Assembly (NCBI RefSeq): GCF_024343735.1
Contig: NZ_RJUE01000003.1
Location: 1 to 64,000, forward strand
Length of the DNA stretch: 64,000 nt
Direction of reading: 5' to 3'
Origin: Lacihabitans sp. CCS-44
GTDB taxonomy: Bacteria; Bacteroidota; Bacteroidia; Cytophagales; Spirosomataceae
Shown: piece after piece, positions 26,599 to 35,990 of the stretch
How positions within the stretch are numbered: the first letter of the stretch is position 1
How the letters are laid out: every line of letters starts with the position of its first letter
Program-made: the position numbers and the translations under genes
The notes under the pieces: generated by a model
Database searches by the model: none
Seen by the model: only the letters and a program-made list of their open reading frames with translations
What the model was told of the DNA's origin: nothing

Positions 26599-29454
26599 AT
26601 GAAAAAAAGCGATTCTGCAGTAGATATTAAAGATATTGATTCTCTCGACCCAAAACAGTACATTATCATAAAAGGTGCTCGTGTAAACAACCTCAAAAAT
26701 GTTAGTGTAGCAATAAAAAGGAATACTTTAACGGTTATTACGGGGCTTTCGGGCAGCGGAAAATCTTCATTGGCGTTTGACACTCTTTATGCCGAAGGCC
26801 AAAGAATGTATGTGGAAAGTTTGAGTTCCTACGCCAGGCAGTTTTTGGGCAGAATGGAAAAACCTGAGGTGGACTATATCAAAGGAATTTCGCCCGCCAT
26901 AGCCATCGAACAAAAAGTTGGTTCTAAAAATCCAAGATCCACCGTTGGAACAACTACTGAGATTTATGATTATTTCAAACTGCTTTTCGCAAGAATCGGT
27001 GTTACTTATTCGCCTAAAAGTGGCCTTCCAGTAAAAAAAGACAGTGTTTCTGATGTAGTAAATTTCTCGTTTTCATATCCCGAAAACACAAAAGTAATCA
27101 TACTTAGTCCGCTTAAAACCAAGGAAAATCGTGATGTTTTGGAAGAACTCTCACTTCATCTCAAAAAAGGATTTACCAGAATAATGGTAAAAGACGAAGT
27201 GGTGTTGATTGAAGATTTCTTGGAGTTGGCTGATAAGAAAAAAGTAAAACCATCGGACGTTAAAATACTGATAGATAGAGCAGTTATTCATTTTGATGAA
27301 AATAATAACCCCGAAGAAGACACCCAATACAGAATTTCAGACTCTGTTCAAACGGCGTTTTTTGAAGGTGAGGGAGATTGCGAAGTTCAGATTATAGCTG
27401 AAGATGGAAAAAATTCCAAATCATTTACGGATAGGTTTGAGTTAGACGGAATACAGTTTGAAGAACCTTCTGTCAACCTTTTTACCTTCAACAATCCTTA
27501 TGGAGCATGTAAACGTTGCGAAGGTTTCGGAAATGTTTTGGGTTTGGATCCTGAACTGGTTTTTCCTGACAAAAACCTTTCTATATTTGAAGGTGCCATA
27601 GCTCCTTGGAGAAGTGAAAAAATGAATGAATATTTGATGCCCTTAGTAAGAAAAGGTATTCAGTTTGACTTCCCAATCCATAGAGCAGTAAAAGACCTTA
27701 CAGAAGAACAATATCGTTTACTGTGGACTGGTAACGAACACTTTATGGGCTTGGACGATTTCTTTAAGTTTCTTGAAGAACAAACCTATAAAATACAATA
27801 CCGTGTGATGCTTTCGAGATACAGAGGTCGCACCACTTGTCCAGACTGTAGAGGTTCTAGGCTCAGAAAAGATGCTTCTTACGTAAAAATTGGGGGTAAA
27901 TCTATCATAGACTTGGTTCTTTTGCCAATTTCTGGAGTTTCGGAGTTTTTTAAAAACCTAGAAGTAACCGACTACGAGCAAAAAGTAGGCAAAAGAATTC
28001 TGATAGAAATCAACAACCGTCTCGACTTCATGCAAAGGGTTGGCTTGGGATACCTGACGCTCAATAGATTGGCCAATTCACTTTCGGGTGGTGAAACACA
28101 AAGAATTAGACTTGCGACCTCCTTGGGGAGTTCGTTAGTGGGTTCCATGTATATTTTGGATGAGCCAAGCATTGGTCTTCACCCAAGAGATACGCAAAGA
28201 TTGGTAAGTGTGCTGGAATCGTTGAAGGCTTTGGGTAACACAGTTATCGTGGTAGAGCATGAAGAAGAAGTAATGAAAGCCTCTGACGAAATCATCGACA
28301 TTGGCCCAGATGCTGGAAATTTGGGAGGGCATTTGGTGTTTCAAGGAGCTTGGAATGGCCAAAAAGTCGAAAAATCTGACAGCCACACTTTGAACTTTTT
28401 GAGCGGAATCGATAAAATAGAAATTCCAAAACACAGAAGAAAATTCTTGGATTTTATATCGCTCAATGGAGCTACCGAAAACAATTTGAAGAATGTAGAT
28501 GTCAAAATCCCTTTGGGTGTTTTGGCGGTAGTTACAGGCGTAAGTGGTTCAGGAAAATCCACTTTGATTAGGAAAATTCTTTATCCAGCCTTGGCCAAAC
28601 TCAAGGGAGAATTTGGTGATGATGTGGGCAAATACAGTGAAATTACGGGAAGTCTGAGCAGAATTACACAGATAGAAATGGTAGACCAGAATCCTATCGG
28701 AAAATCAAGCCGCTCAAATCCAGTCACTTATATCAAAGCTTACGATACTTTGCGGGCCTTGATGGCCGAACAGCCACTTTCCAAAACTCGTGACTACAAA
28801 CCTGCCCATTTCTCATTTAACGTAGAAGGTGGCAGATGCGAAGCATGCCAAGGTGAAGGACACCAGACGATAGAAATGCAGTTTATGGCAGACGTTAAAC
28901 TCACTTGCGAAAGTTGCCAAGGCCGAAGGTTCAAAAAAGAAGTATTGGAAGTCAAATATCATGAAAAAGACATTGCCGAAATATTGGACATGACAGTTGA
29001 CGAAGCCGTGGATTTTTTTAGAAATTCTCAGGCCAAAATCGCAGATAAAATCCAGCCACTGCAAGATGTGGGCTTGGGCTATATTAAGCTTGGTCAAGCT
29101 TCCAATACACTTTCGGGTGGAGAAGCCCAAAGGGTTAAGCTGGCATTTTTTCTTGGAAAAGGCAATGCTGACAAAGGCAAAACGCTCTTCATTTTTGATG
29201 AACCCACCACAGGTTTGCACTTTCATGATATCAAAAAATTGCTCAAAGCCATGAACGCATTGGTTGACCAAGGTGACAGCGTCATCATAATTGAGCACAA
29301 TATGGAAGTTATCAAAAGTTCCGACTGGATAATTGATCTTGGTCCAGAAGGAGGCGATGCAGGCGGTTATGTCTGCTTTGAGGGCACACCGGAAGAGATG
29401 GTGAAAATTGAAGGTAATTACACTGCGGATTTCCTAAAGGAAAAACTGATGTAA
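26599..29454 (+). CDS. uvrA: Excinuclease ABC subunit A
   Basis: 951-residue damage sensor of nucleotide excision repair. Two ABC modules: Walker A GLSGSGKSS (K55) and GVSGSGKST (about 650); signatures LSGGETQRIRLA and LSGGEAQRVKLA; Walker B ILDEPSIGLHPRD and IFDEPTTGLHFHD. Zinc-binding pairs CKRC, CPDC, CEAC and CESC are present. The segment where many homologs have a CPxCG pair (after LLFARIGVTY) reads SPKSG, so that optional Cys pair is absent. First gene of a likely operon; the next ATG is 4 nt after its stop. Confidence 0.97.
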   Translation: MKKSDSAVDIKDIDSLDPKQYIIIKGARVNNLKNVSVAIKRNTLTVITGLSGSGKSSLAFDTLYAEGQRMYVESLSSYARQFLGRMEKPEVDYIKGISPAIAIEQKVGSKNPRSTVGTTTEIYDYFKLLFARIGVTYSPKSGLPVKKDSVSDVVNFSFSYPENTKVIILSPLKTKENRDVLEELSLHLKKGFTRIMVKDEVVLIEDFLELADKKKVKPSDVKILIDRAVIHFDENNNPEEDTQYRISDSVQTAFFEGEGDCEVQIIAEDGKNSKSFTDRFELDGIQFEEPSVNLFTFNNPYGACKRCEGFGNVLGLDPELVFPDKNLSIFEGAIAPWRSEKMNEYLMPLVRKGIQFDFPIHRAVKDLTEEQYRLLWTGNEHFMGLDDFFKFLEEQTYKIQYRVMLSRYRGRTTCPDCRGSRLRKDASYVKIGGKSIIDLVLLPISGVSEFFKNLEVTDYEQKVGKRILIEINNRLDFMQRVGLGYLTLNRLANSLSGGETQRIRLATSLGSSLVGSMYILDEPSIGLHPRDTQRLVSVLESLKALGNTVIVVEHEEEVMKASDEIIDIGPDAGNLGGHLVFQGAWNGQKVEKSDSHTLNFLSGIDKIEIPKHRRKFLDFISLNGATENNLKNVDVKIPLGVLAVVTGVSGSGKSTLIRKILYPALAKLKGEFGDDVGKYSEITGSLSRITQIEMVDQNPIGKSSRSNPVTYIKAYDTLRALMAEQPLSKTRDYKPAHFSFNVEGGRCEACQGEGHQTIEMQFMADVKLTCESCQGRRFKKEVLEVKYHEKDIAEILDMTVDEAVDFFRNSQAKIADKIQPLQDVGLGYIKLGQASNTLSGGEAQRVKLAFFLGKGNADKGKTLFIFDEPTTGLHFHDIKKLLKAMNALVDQGDSVIIIEHNMEVIKSSDWIIDLGPEGGDAGGYVCFEGTPEEMVKIEGNYTADFLKEKLM

Positions 29455-29458
29455 ATTC

Positions 29459-30013
29459 ATGAAAACGCCTTTGGTTTTCAAACTCATTCTGTTGTTGGTA
29501 TTGGCTTGGCGTTTGATTATTTCTAACAAAAAAACAAAAAAGCCTTCGGAAAAAGGATTTCTGAATCTTTTGGAATTACCAGCTGTCCAACTTTCAAAAC
29601 CCAGTAAAGAACTTGAGCCAAAAGAAGCAGTAAAACGGTTTTATAGGGATGTGGCAAGAGAAAACCCAGAAGTTAATCAATTATATTTTATATGCTTTTT
29701 AGCAGAAAAACTCCAAAAACACTTTGCAAAACGAGGGATTTTTAGGCTATTTTGGTATGACCAACATTTGGTTTTATCATTCTACCAATCATTAAAATTA
29801 TTAAATCTCGAAAAAGAAACGATTTTATTTGAAAAAATTCTAACAAACCTAAATCCTGTGAGTTTTATTAAAGTATCTAATAATGAAACGCTTGAACCCA
29901 ATTCATTTCTAGCTACCAATCCTGAGTTTGACTTACTTTATGTAGAATTCGACAAGATATTTGATATGGATAAATATTGCCAAGCTTTAGTAAATCAGTT
30001 TTATGCAAATTAA
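29459..30013 (+). CDS. Unknown membrane-anchored protein
   Basis: 184 residues. One N-terminal hydrophobic helix (about 5-21, LVFKLILLLVLAWRLII), a basic stretch NKKTKKPSEK, and a soluble helical domain with NQLYFICFLAEKLQKHF and LSFYQSLKLLNLEKETILFEKIL. The helical pattern faintly resembles DMP19/DUF4375 proteins, but I do not claim membership. It starts 4 nt after uvrA and overlaps the next gene by 11 nt, so it is co-transcribed. Function unknown. Confidence 0.7.
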   Translation: MKTPLVFKLILLLVLAWRLIISNKKTKKPSEKGFLNLLELPAVQLSKPSKELEPKEAVKRFYRDVARENPEVNQLYFICFLAEKLQKHFAKRGIFRLFWYDQHLVLSFYQSLKLLNLEKETILFEKILTNLNPVSFIKVSNNETLEPNSFLATNPEFDLLYVEFDKIFDMDKYCQALVNQFYAN

Positions 30014-30656
30014 AAATACCCGAGCCATCATATATTTGCAAGCTTCAATGTATTTGGCGGGCATTATCGGACTTAGTTTTTCCTCAACACAAACTTTCTT
30101 TCAGTTTTTAACGCCTTTTCATCTATTATCTTCATTTGTATTCTTGATTCTTACCCAAGAAAACAGAAATACTGCCTTCTGGAAGTTTGTAATTTTAGCC
30201 GTTTCGGTTGGTTATTTGATCGAGGTTTTGGGTGTAAAAACTCAAATGATATTCGGGGCTTATGAATACCAATCCACTTTGGGTTTTAAAATCTTGGATG
30301 TACCGCCTATGATTGGTATAAATTGGTTTTTAATGGTTTTCTGTGCAGGCATTTTTATTGAAAAAATAACGAAAGAAAGTTCAAATATCTTCCTAAAAAC
30401 CGCCCTTGGAGCAATAGTTTTAACTGTATTTGACTACATAGCAGAACCTGTAGCCATATCTCAAAACATGTGGACTTGGACTTACGGCACGCCACCTTTG
30501 CAAAACTATATTGCTTGGTTCATCGTGGCATTTGTATTGCTTTTCGCTTTTTTCAAACTAAAATTCACAAAAAGTAATCCGCTCGCTATTGCTCTTTTCA
30601 TCTTTCAAATAATATTCTTTGGAGTCCTCAGATTTTTGATATATTTACAAGGTTAA
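30003..30656 (+). CDS. CruF-like carotenoid biosynthesis protein
   Basis: A 217-residue inner-membrane protein of about seven helices belonging to the carotenoid-synthesis family (DUF422): EVLGVKTQMIFGAYEYQSTLGFK, VPPMIGINWFLMVFCAG, FDYIAEPVAISQNMWTW and PPLQNYIAWFIVAF. CruF hydrates the psi end of gamma-carotene-type carotenoids (1',2'-hydratase), as in myxol or saproxanthin synthesis. No other carotenoid gene is nearby. It overlaps the preceding gene by 11 nt. Hydratase activity is inferred from the family. Confidence 0.82.
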   Translation: MQIKNTRAIIYLQASMYLAGIIGLSFSSTQTFFQFLTPFHLLSSFVFLILTQENRNTAFWKFVILAVSVGYLIEVLGVKTQMIFGAYEYQSTLGFKILDVPPMIGINWFLMVFCAGIFIEKITKESSNIFLKTALGAIVLTVFDYIAEPVAISQNMWTWTYGTPPLQNYIAWFIVAFVLLFAFFKLKFTKSNPLAIALFIFQIIFFGVLRFLIYLQG

Positions 30657-30667
30657 ACACCTTAAAT

Positions 30668-31492
30668 ATGAAAATAGACGCTCACCAGCATTTTTGGAAG
30701 TATGATCCCGAAAATTACGCTTGGATAGACAGCAGCATGTCTAAAATCCAAAAAGATTTCTTACCGGCAGACTTAAAGCCAATATTAGACAATAATCAAA
30801 TTGATGGATGCGTTTTGGTCCAAGTGAATCAAACGGAGGATGAAACCATCTTTTTCAATTCCTTGGCTGAGCAGAATGACTTCATTAAAGGAGTAGTGGG
30901 CTGGACTGATTTGTTCTCAAAAAAATTACAATCCAACCTTGAAGCCTACTCAAAATACCCTAAAATCAAAGGTTTCAGACATATTGTGCAAGGAGAGCCA
31001 GTTGGATTTATTCAAAATCCTGATTTCATCTCAGGAGTTCAAGAATTGGCCAAACATGACTTCACATACGACATCCTGATTTATCCAACGCAGCTGAAGG
31101 ACGCCAAACATTTGATTAAACAATGCCCCGACAACAAATTCATTATTGATCATCTGGCTAAACCCTATATAAAAGAGAAAAAAATAAGTCAGTGGGGCAA
31201 CTATATGCAGAAACTTGGTGAAATGCCAAATGTCTATTGCAAAATTTCAGGAATGATCACGGAAGCCGATTGGAAAAATTGGAAAAAAGAGGACTTTTAC
31301 ATTTACCTAGATGTAGCTTTAAATAGCTTTGGAATTGACAGACTTGTCTATGGATCTGACTGGCCAGTTTGCCTAGTGGCCGCAGAATATGAGGAACAAT
31401 TAGAAATTGTTAAGAGCTATTTTGAAAAGTTAAGCCTTACCGAGCAAGACAAAATATTTGGAGAAAACGCAGTGAGGTTTTATGGGTTGTAA
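30668..31492 (+). CDS. Amidohydrolase-family lactonase, L-fuconolactonase-like
   Basis: 274-residue TIM-barrel hydrolase: DAHQHFWKYDPENYAWID at the N-terminus (HxH), GFRHIVQGEP, FIIDHLAKP, and the C-terminal VYGSDWPVCLVAAEY (metal Asp). This is the pattern of L-fuconolactonase and L-rhamnono-lactonase proteins that open sugar lactones. It starts 11 nt after the CruF-like gene. A TATATTTA sequence (one mismatch to the -7 box) 20 nt before the ATG could give it a second promoter. No fucose or rhamnose genes are nearby, so the substrate is uncertain. Confidence 0.87.
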   Translation: MKIDAHQHFWKYDPENYAWIDSSMSKIQKDFLPADLKPILDNNQIDGCVLVQVNQTEDETIFFNSLAEQNDFIKGVVGWTDLFSKKLQSNLEAYSKYPKIKGFRHIVQGEPVGFIQNPDFISGVQELAKHDFTYDILIYPTQLKDAKHLIKQCPDNKFIIDHLAKPYIKEKKISQWGNYMQKLGEMPNVYCKISGMITEADWKNWKKEDFYIYLDVALNSFGIDRLVYGSDWPVCLVAAEYEEQLEIVKSYFEKLSLTEQDKIFGENAVRFYGL

Positions 31493-31527
31493 AACAAGAA
31501 TAATATAATCATCATCAAAACAAAACC

Positions 31528-32736
31528 ATGAATAATATATTCGAAACAGCTAAAATCAAAGAGCTTTTACCAAAAATAAAACGCTTTGTTAAGGAAAATC
31601 TTTACGAATTAGAAACCCCAAAGAATCTTAACGAACTTTTCTCAAAAATAGAACCTTTGCTATTAGAAAAACGAGAATTAGTAAAAAAAGAAGGCCTTTT
31701 CGGCTTACATCTTTCAGAACAAGAGGGCGGATTGGGCCTTTCACTATGTGAATTTGGACAAATTTCCGAAGTTTTGGCTTATTCACCGTTTGGTCATTTT
31801 GTATTTAACACCCAAGCTCCAGATATTGGCAATACCGAATTATTGCACAAATATGCCTCTAAAGAACTCAAAGACAAATACTTAAAACCACTGCAGGAAG
31901 GCAAAATAAGAAGTTGTTTTAGCATGACAGAGCCCGAATTTGCAGGTTCAAATCCCGTAATGATGGGAACAACAGCAGTAAAAGCTGGCTCAGATTACAT
32001 AATTAACGGACATAAATGGTTTACTTCCTCAGCAGACGGAGCGGCTTTTGCCGTAGTAATGGCGGTTACCAATCCAGATGCTGCACCTCACCAAAGAGCT
32101 AGCCAAATAATAGTGCCACTCGACACATCTGGTTATGAGTTTATCCGAAATATCCCCATTATGGGTCACTCAGGCGATGGTTGGGCTAGTCATGCTGAGG
32201 TAAAATACAATAATGTTAAAGTGCCACAAAGCAATCTTGTTGGCGAAGAAGGAAGTGGTTTCAAACTCGCTCAAGAACGCCTTGGACCTGGAAGAATACA
32301 CCATTGTATGCGGTTTATCGGCATCGCACAACGCAGTTTTGACCTCATGTGTCAATATGCCCTCAAAAGAAAAATAGCTGATGATAAAACGCTCGGCCAT
32401 CAGCAATTTATACATGGCTTTATTGCCGAATCTAAGGCTGAAATAGATTCTACAAGACTTTTAGTACTTAATACTGCCAAAAATATAGACGAATTTGGAG
32501 CTTCTGCTTGTCGTGATGAGATTTCAGCCATCAAATTTCATACAGCAAACATGATGTTGAGAGTAGTAGACAGAGCCATACAAGTACACGGCGGCTTAGG
32601 AATGACCAACGACGTTGTATTGTCGTATTGGTATGCACATGAGCGAGCATCGCGGATATATGATGGAGCGGATGAGGTGCATAAGTCTGCCTTGGCAAAA
32701 AATATTCTCAAAAACTTCAATCCACTCTCCCTATGA
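31528..32736 (+). CDS. Acyl-CoA dehydrogenase, ACAD10/11-like
   Basis: 402 residues with N-terminal helical, middle beta (FSMTEPEFAGSNP, INGHKWFTSSADGA) and C-terminal helical domains. RLGPGRIHHCMRFIG and YDGADEVHKSALA match the human ACAD10/ACAD11 type rather than ordinary short-chain dehydrogenases. ACAD11-type enzymes act on 4-hydroxyacyl-CoA after its phosphorylation by an APH-type kinase domain. The next gene encodes just such a kinase and overlaps by 4 nt, so this may be a split version of that fusion. Confidence 0.9.
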   Translation: MNNIFETAKIKELLPKIKRFVKENLYELETPKNLNELFSKIEPLLLEKRELVKKEGLFGLHLSEQEGGLGLSLCEFGQISEVLAYSPFGHFVFNTQAPDIGNTELLHKYASKELKDKYLKPLQEGKIRSCFSMTEPEFAGSNPVMMGTTAVKAGSDYIINGHKWFTSSADGAAFAVVMAVTNPDAAPHQRASQIIVPLDTSGYEFIRNIPIMGHSGDGWASHAEVKYNNVKVPQSNLVGEEGSGFKLAQERLGPGRIHHCMRFIGIAQRSFDLMCQYALKRKIADDKTLGHQQFIHGFIAESKAEIDSTRLLVLNTAKNIDEFGASACRDEISAIKFHTANMMLRVVDRAIQVHGGLGMTNDVVLSYWYAHERASRIYDGADEVHKSALAKNILKNFNPLSL

Positions 32737-33803
32737 TTTCAGACGAAGCCAAGGAAATAAGAACAGGAGAAGAAATTGACGAATCTTCATTAGAGTTTTT
32801 TTTAAACCAAAATATCAAGGATTTTGGCAAAATAACTGGTATTAAACAATTTCCTGGTGGATACTCCAACTTAACTTATTTAATTCAAACCCAAGAGAAA
32901 AGTTATGTTTTACGTAAACCACCCAAAGGTGCAAAAGCCATCAAAGGTGGACACAACATGCGTCGAGAATTCGAAATATTAGAGAGTCTGACAAATGCTG
33001 GATTTAACCAAGTACCGAAACCAATATTCTACACGGCAGATGAATCCATTCTTGGGAGTGAATTTTATTTGATGGATAAATTGGAAGGTACAATTCTTAG
33101 AAATTCTGAATTTAAACGACAAAAAGAATATTTAAATTCTGATTTAATGTCCAAGCTTTCTCAAGAAATATGCAAAACGCAGGCCGAATTACACAAAATA
33201 AAAATAGAAAATACACCTCTAGCAAATATAGGAAAACCAGATGGATACATCAGTCGACAAGTTAAGGGTTGGCACGAACGATATTTGAATGCGAAAACAG
33301 ACGAACTAGAAACTGAACAATTGGTCTTCCATTGGCTCAGTGAAAATACACCCAACGAAATAAAACCGACACTACTTCACAACGACTTTAAGTACGATAA
33401 TGTGGTATTTGATTTAGAAAATCAAAAAATATTGGGAATTTTGGATTGGGAAATGGCAACCATTGGTGATCCTAGAATGGATATTGGCACTTCCCTATCC
33501 TACTGGTGCGAAGCTGGAGATGGAGATTTTGAGAAAAACTTTAACTTAAGTTGGTTGCCTGGCAATTTCACAAGAGAAGAATATGTTGCTCATTACCAGA
33601 AAATTAATCCTGATGTAGACTTATCCAATATTCTATATTTTTATGTTTTTGGTTTATTCAAAAATGCCGTTATTATTCAACAAATATATGCCCGATATAA
33701 AAATGGGCTGACCCAAGACCTCAGATTTGCCAATCTGATTGAAGGTGTAAAGGCTCTTATGCATAAATCGTATCGGTCTATTTTAGAGACCAAAATGCTT
33801 TGA
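32733..33803 (+). CDS. APH-family kinase, partner of ACAD
   Basis: 356 residues of the aminoglycoside-phosphotransferase fold: GGYSNLTYLIQ (ATP loop), SYVLRKPPKG, the catalytic LLHNDFKYDNVVFD (HxDxxxxN) and metal-binding ILDWEMATIGDPRMDIG. In ACAD10/11, and in the Pseudomonas LvaA protein of levulinate breakdown, this kinase type phosphorylates the 4-hydroxyl of acyl-CoA. The 4-nt overlap with the ACAD gene supports that role over antibiotic resistance. Ends at a strong terminator. Confidence 0.87.
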   Translation: MISDEAKEIRTGEEIDESSLEFFLNQNIKDFGKITGIKQFPGGYSNLTYLIQTQEKSYVLRKPPKGAKAIKGGHNMRREFEILESLTNAGFNQVPKPIFYTADESILGSEFYLMDKLEGTILRNSEFKRQKEYLNSDLMSKLSQEICKTQAELHKIKIENTPLANIGKPDGYISRQVKGWHERYLNAKTDELETEQLVFHWLSENTPNEIKPTLLHNDFKYDNVVFDLENQKILGILDWEMATIGDPRMDIGTSLSYWCEAGDGDFEKNFNLSWLPGNFTREEYVAHYQKINPDVDLSNILYFYVFGLFKNAVIIQQIYARYKNGLTQDLRFANLIEGVKALMHKSYRSILETKML

Positions 33804-33823
33804 TACTAGCAGAAAGGTATAAA

Positions 33824-33847
33824 AAAAGGGGCTAAAAAGCCCCTTTT
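33824..33847. terminator. Bidirectional intrinsic terminator
   Basis: Stem AAAAGGGGCT / AGCCCCTTTT around AAAA, between the convergent APH-family gene and the T9SS cargo gene. Confidence 0.9.
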
Positions 33848-33872
33848 CAAAATATAATTAACCACTTAATTC

Positions 33873-34910
33873 TTATCTGTTCAATATCAAATTTTGTGTC
33901 ATTGCCTCTGTGCCATTGATTACTCTCACAGTAAGGTTAGTTGTAACCATACCTTGTGGCAGCGTATAAGCTTTTCTAAGTTGTTTTACAGTACCATCCA
34001 TTTTCATAACCACTCTACCATCTTGATTGGTGATATCAACAGAGATATTATCAGTGTCCCTCATTCCAGTTAGTTTAAGATTAAACTCACCCTGAGTCGG
34101 ATTTGGCCAAACACCTATTTCTTTGGTGATGGCTCTGCCTTTTCCAGTGGTGAACAATGCACCCTCTTTGTTGGCACTCGAAACCGCCATTCTTTTATTA
34201 TCCTTTACCCAAACTCCACCTTTAAGATAGGCAACATCAGAGTTATCATTCAACTTTACGTCAACAGTGTTGTTATCGTTTGATTTCAATACCCAATATT
34301 CAGTTTGATTGATTTCCTCCACGTCGTAATCCAACTCAGAAGCAACATCAAGGGGATTTCTTGCTATATATTGTGCCTCCAAGGTATTACCCGACATCTT
34401 ATTAGCTTGAAAACTTTTAAGACTAGTGCCATCACCTACAGGGAACTCAAAAGAGCTGTTACCAGTTTTCTTCACAGAACCCGAAACGTGAGACAAATCA
34501 CTTGCACCGTTATGAGTAGCATTATCTCCCAATTCCAAGGCTGACCCATTGCTGCTTGAAACAATGCCTTTTCTGAAAGAAACTTCTTCAGACACTGAAA
34601 CAGGAGTTTGAAGATTTATATCATTCTCAACAGCCACTTTGGACATTTCTGCCACTTGAGTACCTGAAATGGTTTGTGGTGTTGAACCATCAACCACTAC
34701 TTCACCTTTCGAAACCAACTTTGCGTTGTTTTTCAGGTCTCCTCTTAAATGAACCTTTCCGTTGTTAGTGATTTCACCAGAGTTGGTAACATCTGTACCA
34801 AAACTAACCAAAGCTCCTTCGCTGATGTGAATTTTTGTAGAGTTAACCACCTGAGCTGAAACAGAGCTAACAATTAGTCCTAGGCCGATTGACAGTATTA
34901 CTTTTTTCAT
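33873..34910 (-). CDS. Secreted protein with T9SS type A sorting domain
   Basis: 345 residues: a signal peptide (to VSAQ), a repetitive beta-rich region with many Asn/Ser/Val (SGEITNNGKVHLRGDLKNNA), and a C-terminal sorting domain beginning GVWPNPTQGEFNLKL and ending in a short strand, QNLILNR. Such domains direct export across the outer membrane by T9SS and surface attachment. The passenger resembles autotransporter-like beta-helical sequence; its function is not readable. Good direct evidence that the organism has T9SS. Confidence 0.87.
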   Translation of the reverse strand: MKKVILSIGLGLIVSSVSAQVVNSTKIHISEGALVSFGTDVTNSGEITNNGKVHLRGDLKNNAKLVSKGEVVVDGSTPQTISGTQVAEMSKVAVENDINLQTPVSVSEEVSFRKGIVSSSNGSALELGDNATHNGASDLSHVSGSVKKTGNSSFEFPVGDGTSLKSFQANKMSGNTLEAQYIARNPLDVASELDYDVEEINQTEYWVLKSNDNNTVDVKLNDNSDVAYLKGGVWVKDNKRMAVSSANKEGALFTTGKGRAITKEIGVWPNPTQGEFNLKLTGMRDTDNISVDITNQDGRVVMKMDGTVKQLRKAYTLPQGMVTTNLTVRVINGTEAMTQNLILNR

Positions 34911-35039
34911 ATATATTTTATTTATTTCTAAATCCTGTTATAAAATTACTTTTAAAGAAACACATTTAAAAGCTTTGATTTCATTTTTTATTAAATGGTG
35001 AACCCCTTCTAAATCAAAAATCTATCAAAAATAAGACCT

Positions 35040-35960
35040 TTAATTCATAAATCCATTTAATCGCATCCATTCCTCAAGCCTGACAGGCCAACTCGCCACA
35101 GGCCCTTTGTTGGTTTTCTTCATAGAGAATCCATGGCCTCCTCTATCATATAGGTGCATTTCTGAGGCAACTCCATTTTTCCGGAGTGCCTTATAGTAAT
35201 TTAAACTGTTGTCAACATGTACCCAATCATCAAAAGCGTGCACTAAAAATGCTGGTGGAGTATCCCTTTTTACCTGCAGCTCGTTAGAATACAATTCTAT
35301 TTTTTCTATGCTCGGATTTTTGCCGACCAAATTATCCCTTGACCCTTGGTGCGTTATTTTATCAGAAAAAGAAATCACTGGATAAAGCAAAATGGAAAAA
35401 TCTGGCCTTACACTTATTTCAGGATTTTTAACTTCTCCTACTTGTGTATAAAAATGAGTGGAAGTAGTGGCAGCCAAATGGCCACCAGCTGAAAAACCCA
35501 TAATACCCACTTTACTGGCACTTAAACCATAACTATCGACATTTTTTCTGATATATCTTAAAGCTTGTTGGGCATCTTGCAAAGGTCTGATTTCCGCATT
35601 TTCAAAAATCTCGTCTTGGGGTAATCGGTATTTCAAAACAAAAGCAGTGATGCCCTTACTCGCAAACCATTCACCTATGCTAGTACCTTCATGATCCCAA
35701 GCCAATATTGCATATCCTCCACCTGGACATATAATTACAGAGGCATCAGAAGTCTTCTTTTTAGGCTTTATAACTGTGAGGGTCGGTACAGTAATGTCAT
35801 TTATTCTCGTAATGCCATCTTTTTCTTTGACTACATTTTCTTTTTTTGATATTGCCTCAGGTTTTAGACCTGGACTTGGACCGTCATATAGCGACACAAC
35901 CGTGTGCTGAGCAAATATAGACTGGCTTAATAACATCAGTACAAATAGTTTTCTTCTCAT
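35040..35960 (-). CDS. Secreted alpha/beta-hydrolase, acetyl-esterase-like
   Basis: 306 residues with a signal peptide (to IFAQ), then an alpha/beta-hydrolase fold: VIICPGGGYAILAWDHEG (oxyanion loop), nucleophile elbow GFSAGGH, acid HAFDDWVH and base YDRGGHGFSM. The CPGGGY pattern is typical of Bacteroidota xylan/pectin acetyl-esterases and related carbohydrate esterases. The substrate cannot be fixed. It lies 30 bp downstream of the PorE-like gene on the same strand and may be co-transcribed. Confidence 0.87.
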   Translation of the reverse strand: MRRKLFVLMLLSQSIFAQHTVVSLYDGPSPGLKPEAISKKENVVKEKDGITRINDITVPTLTVIKPKKKTSDASVIICPGGGYAILAWDHEGTSIGEWFASKGITAFVLKYRLPQDEIFENAEIRPLQDAQQALRYIRKNVDSYGLSASKVGIMGFSAGGHLAATTSTHFYTQVGEVKNPEISVRPDFSILLYPVISFSDKITHQGSRDNLVGKNPSIEKIELYSNELQVKRDTPPAFLVHAFDDWVHVDNSLNYYKALRKNGVASEMHLYDRGGHGFSMKKTNKGPVASWPVRLEEWMRLNGFMN

Positions 35961-35990
35961 TTTTTAAGGGGTTGAATATTACAATTTATT

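Noticed and set aside
28813-29298. 161-residue minus-strand ORF
   Set aside because: Antisense shadow of uvrA in its conserved C-terminal zinc and signature region.
32733-33803. Aminoglycoside resistance kinase
   Set aside because: The 4-nt overlap with an ACAD10/11-type dehydrogenase and the domain pairing point to acyl-CoA metabolism.
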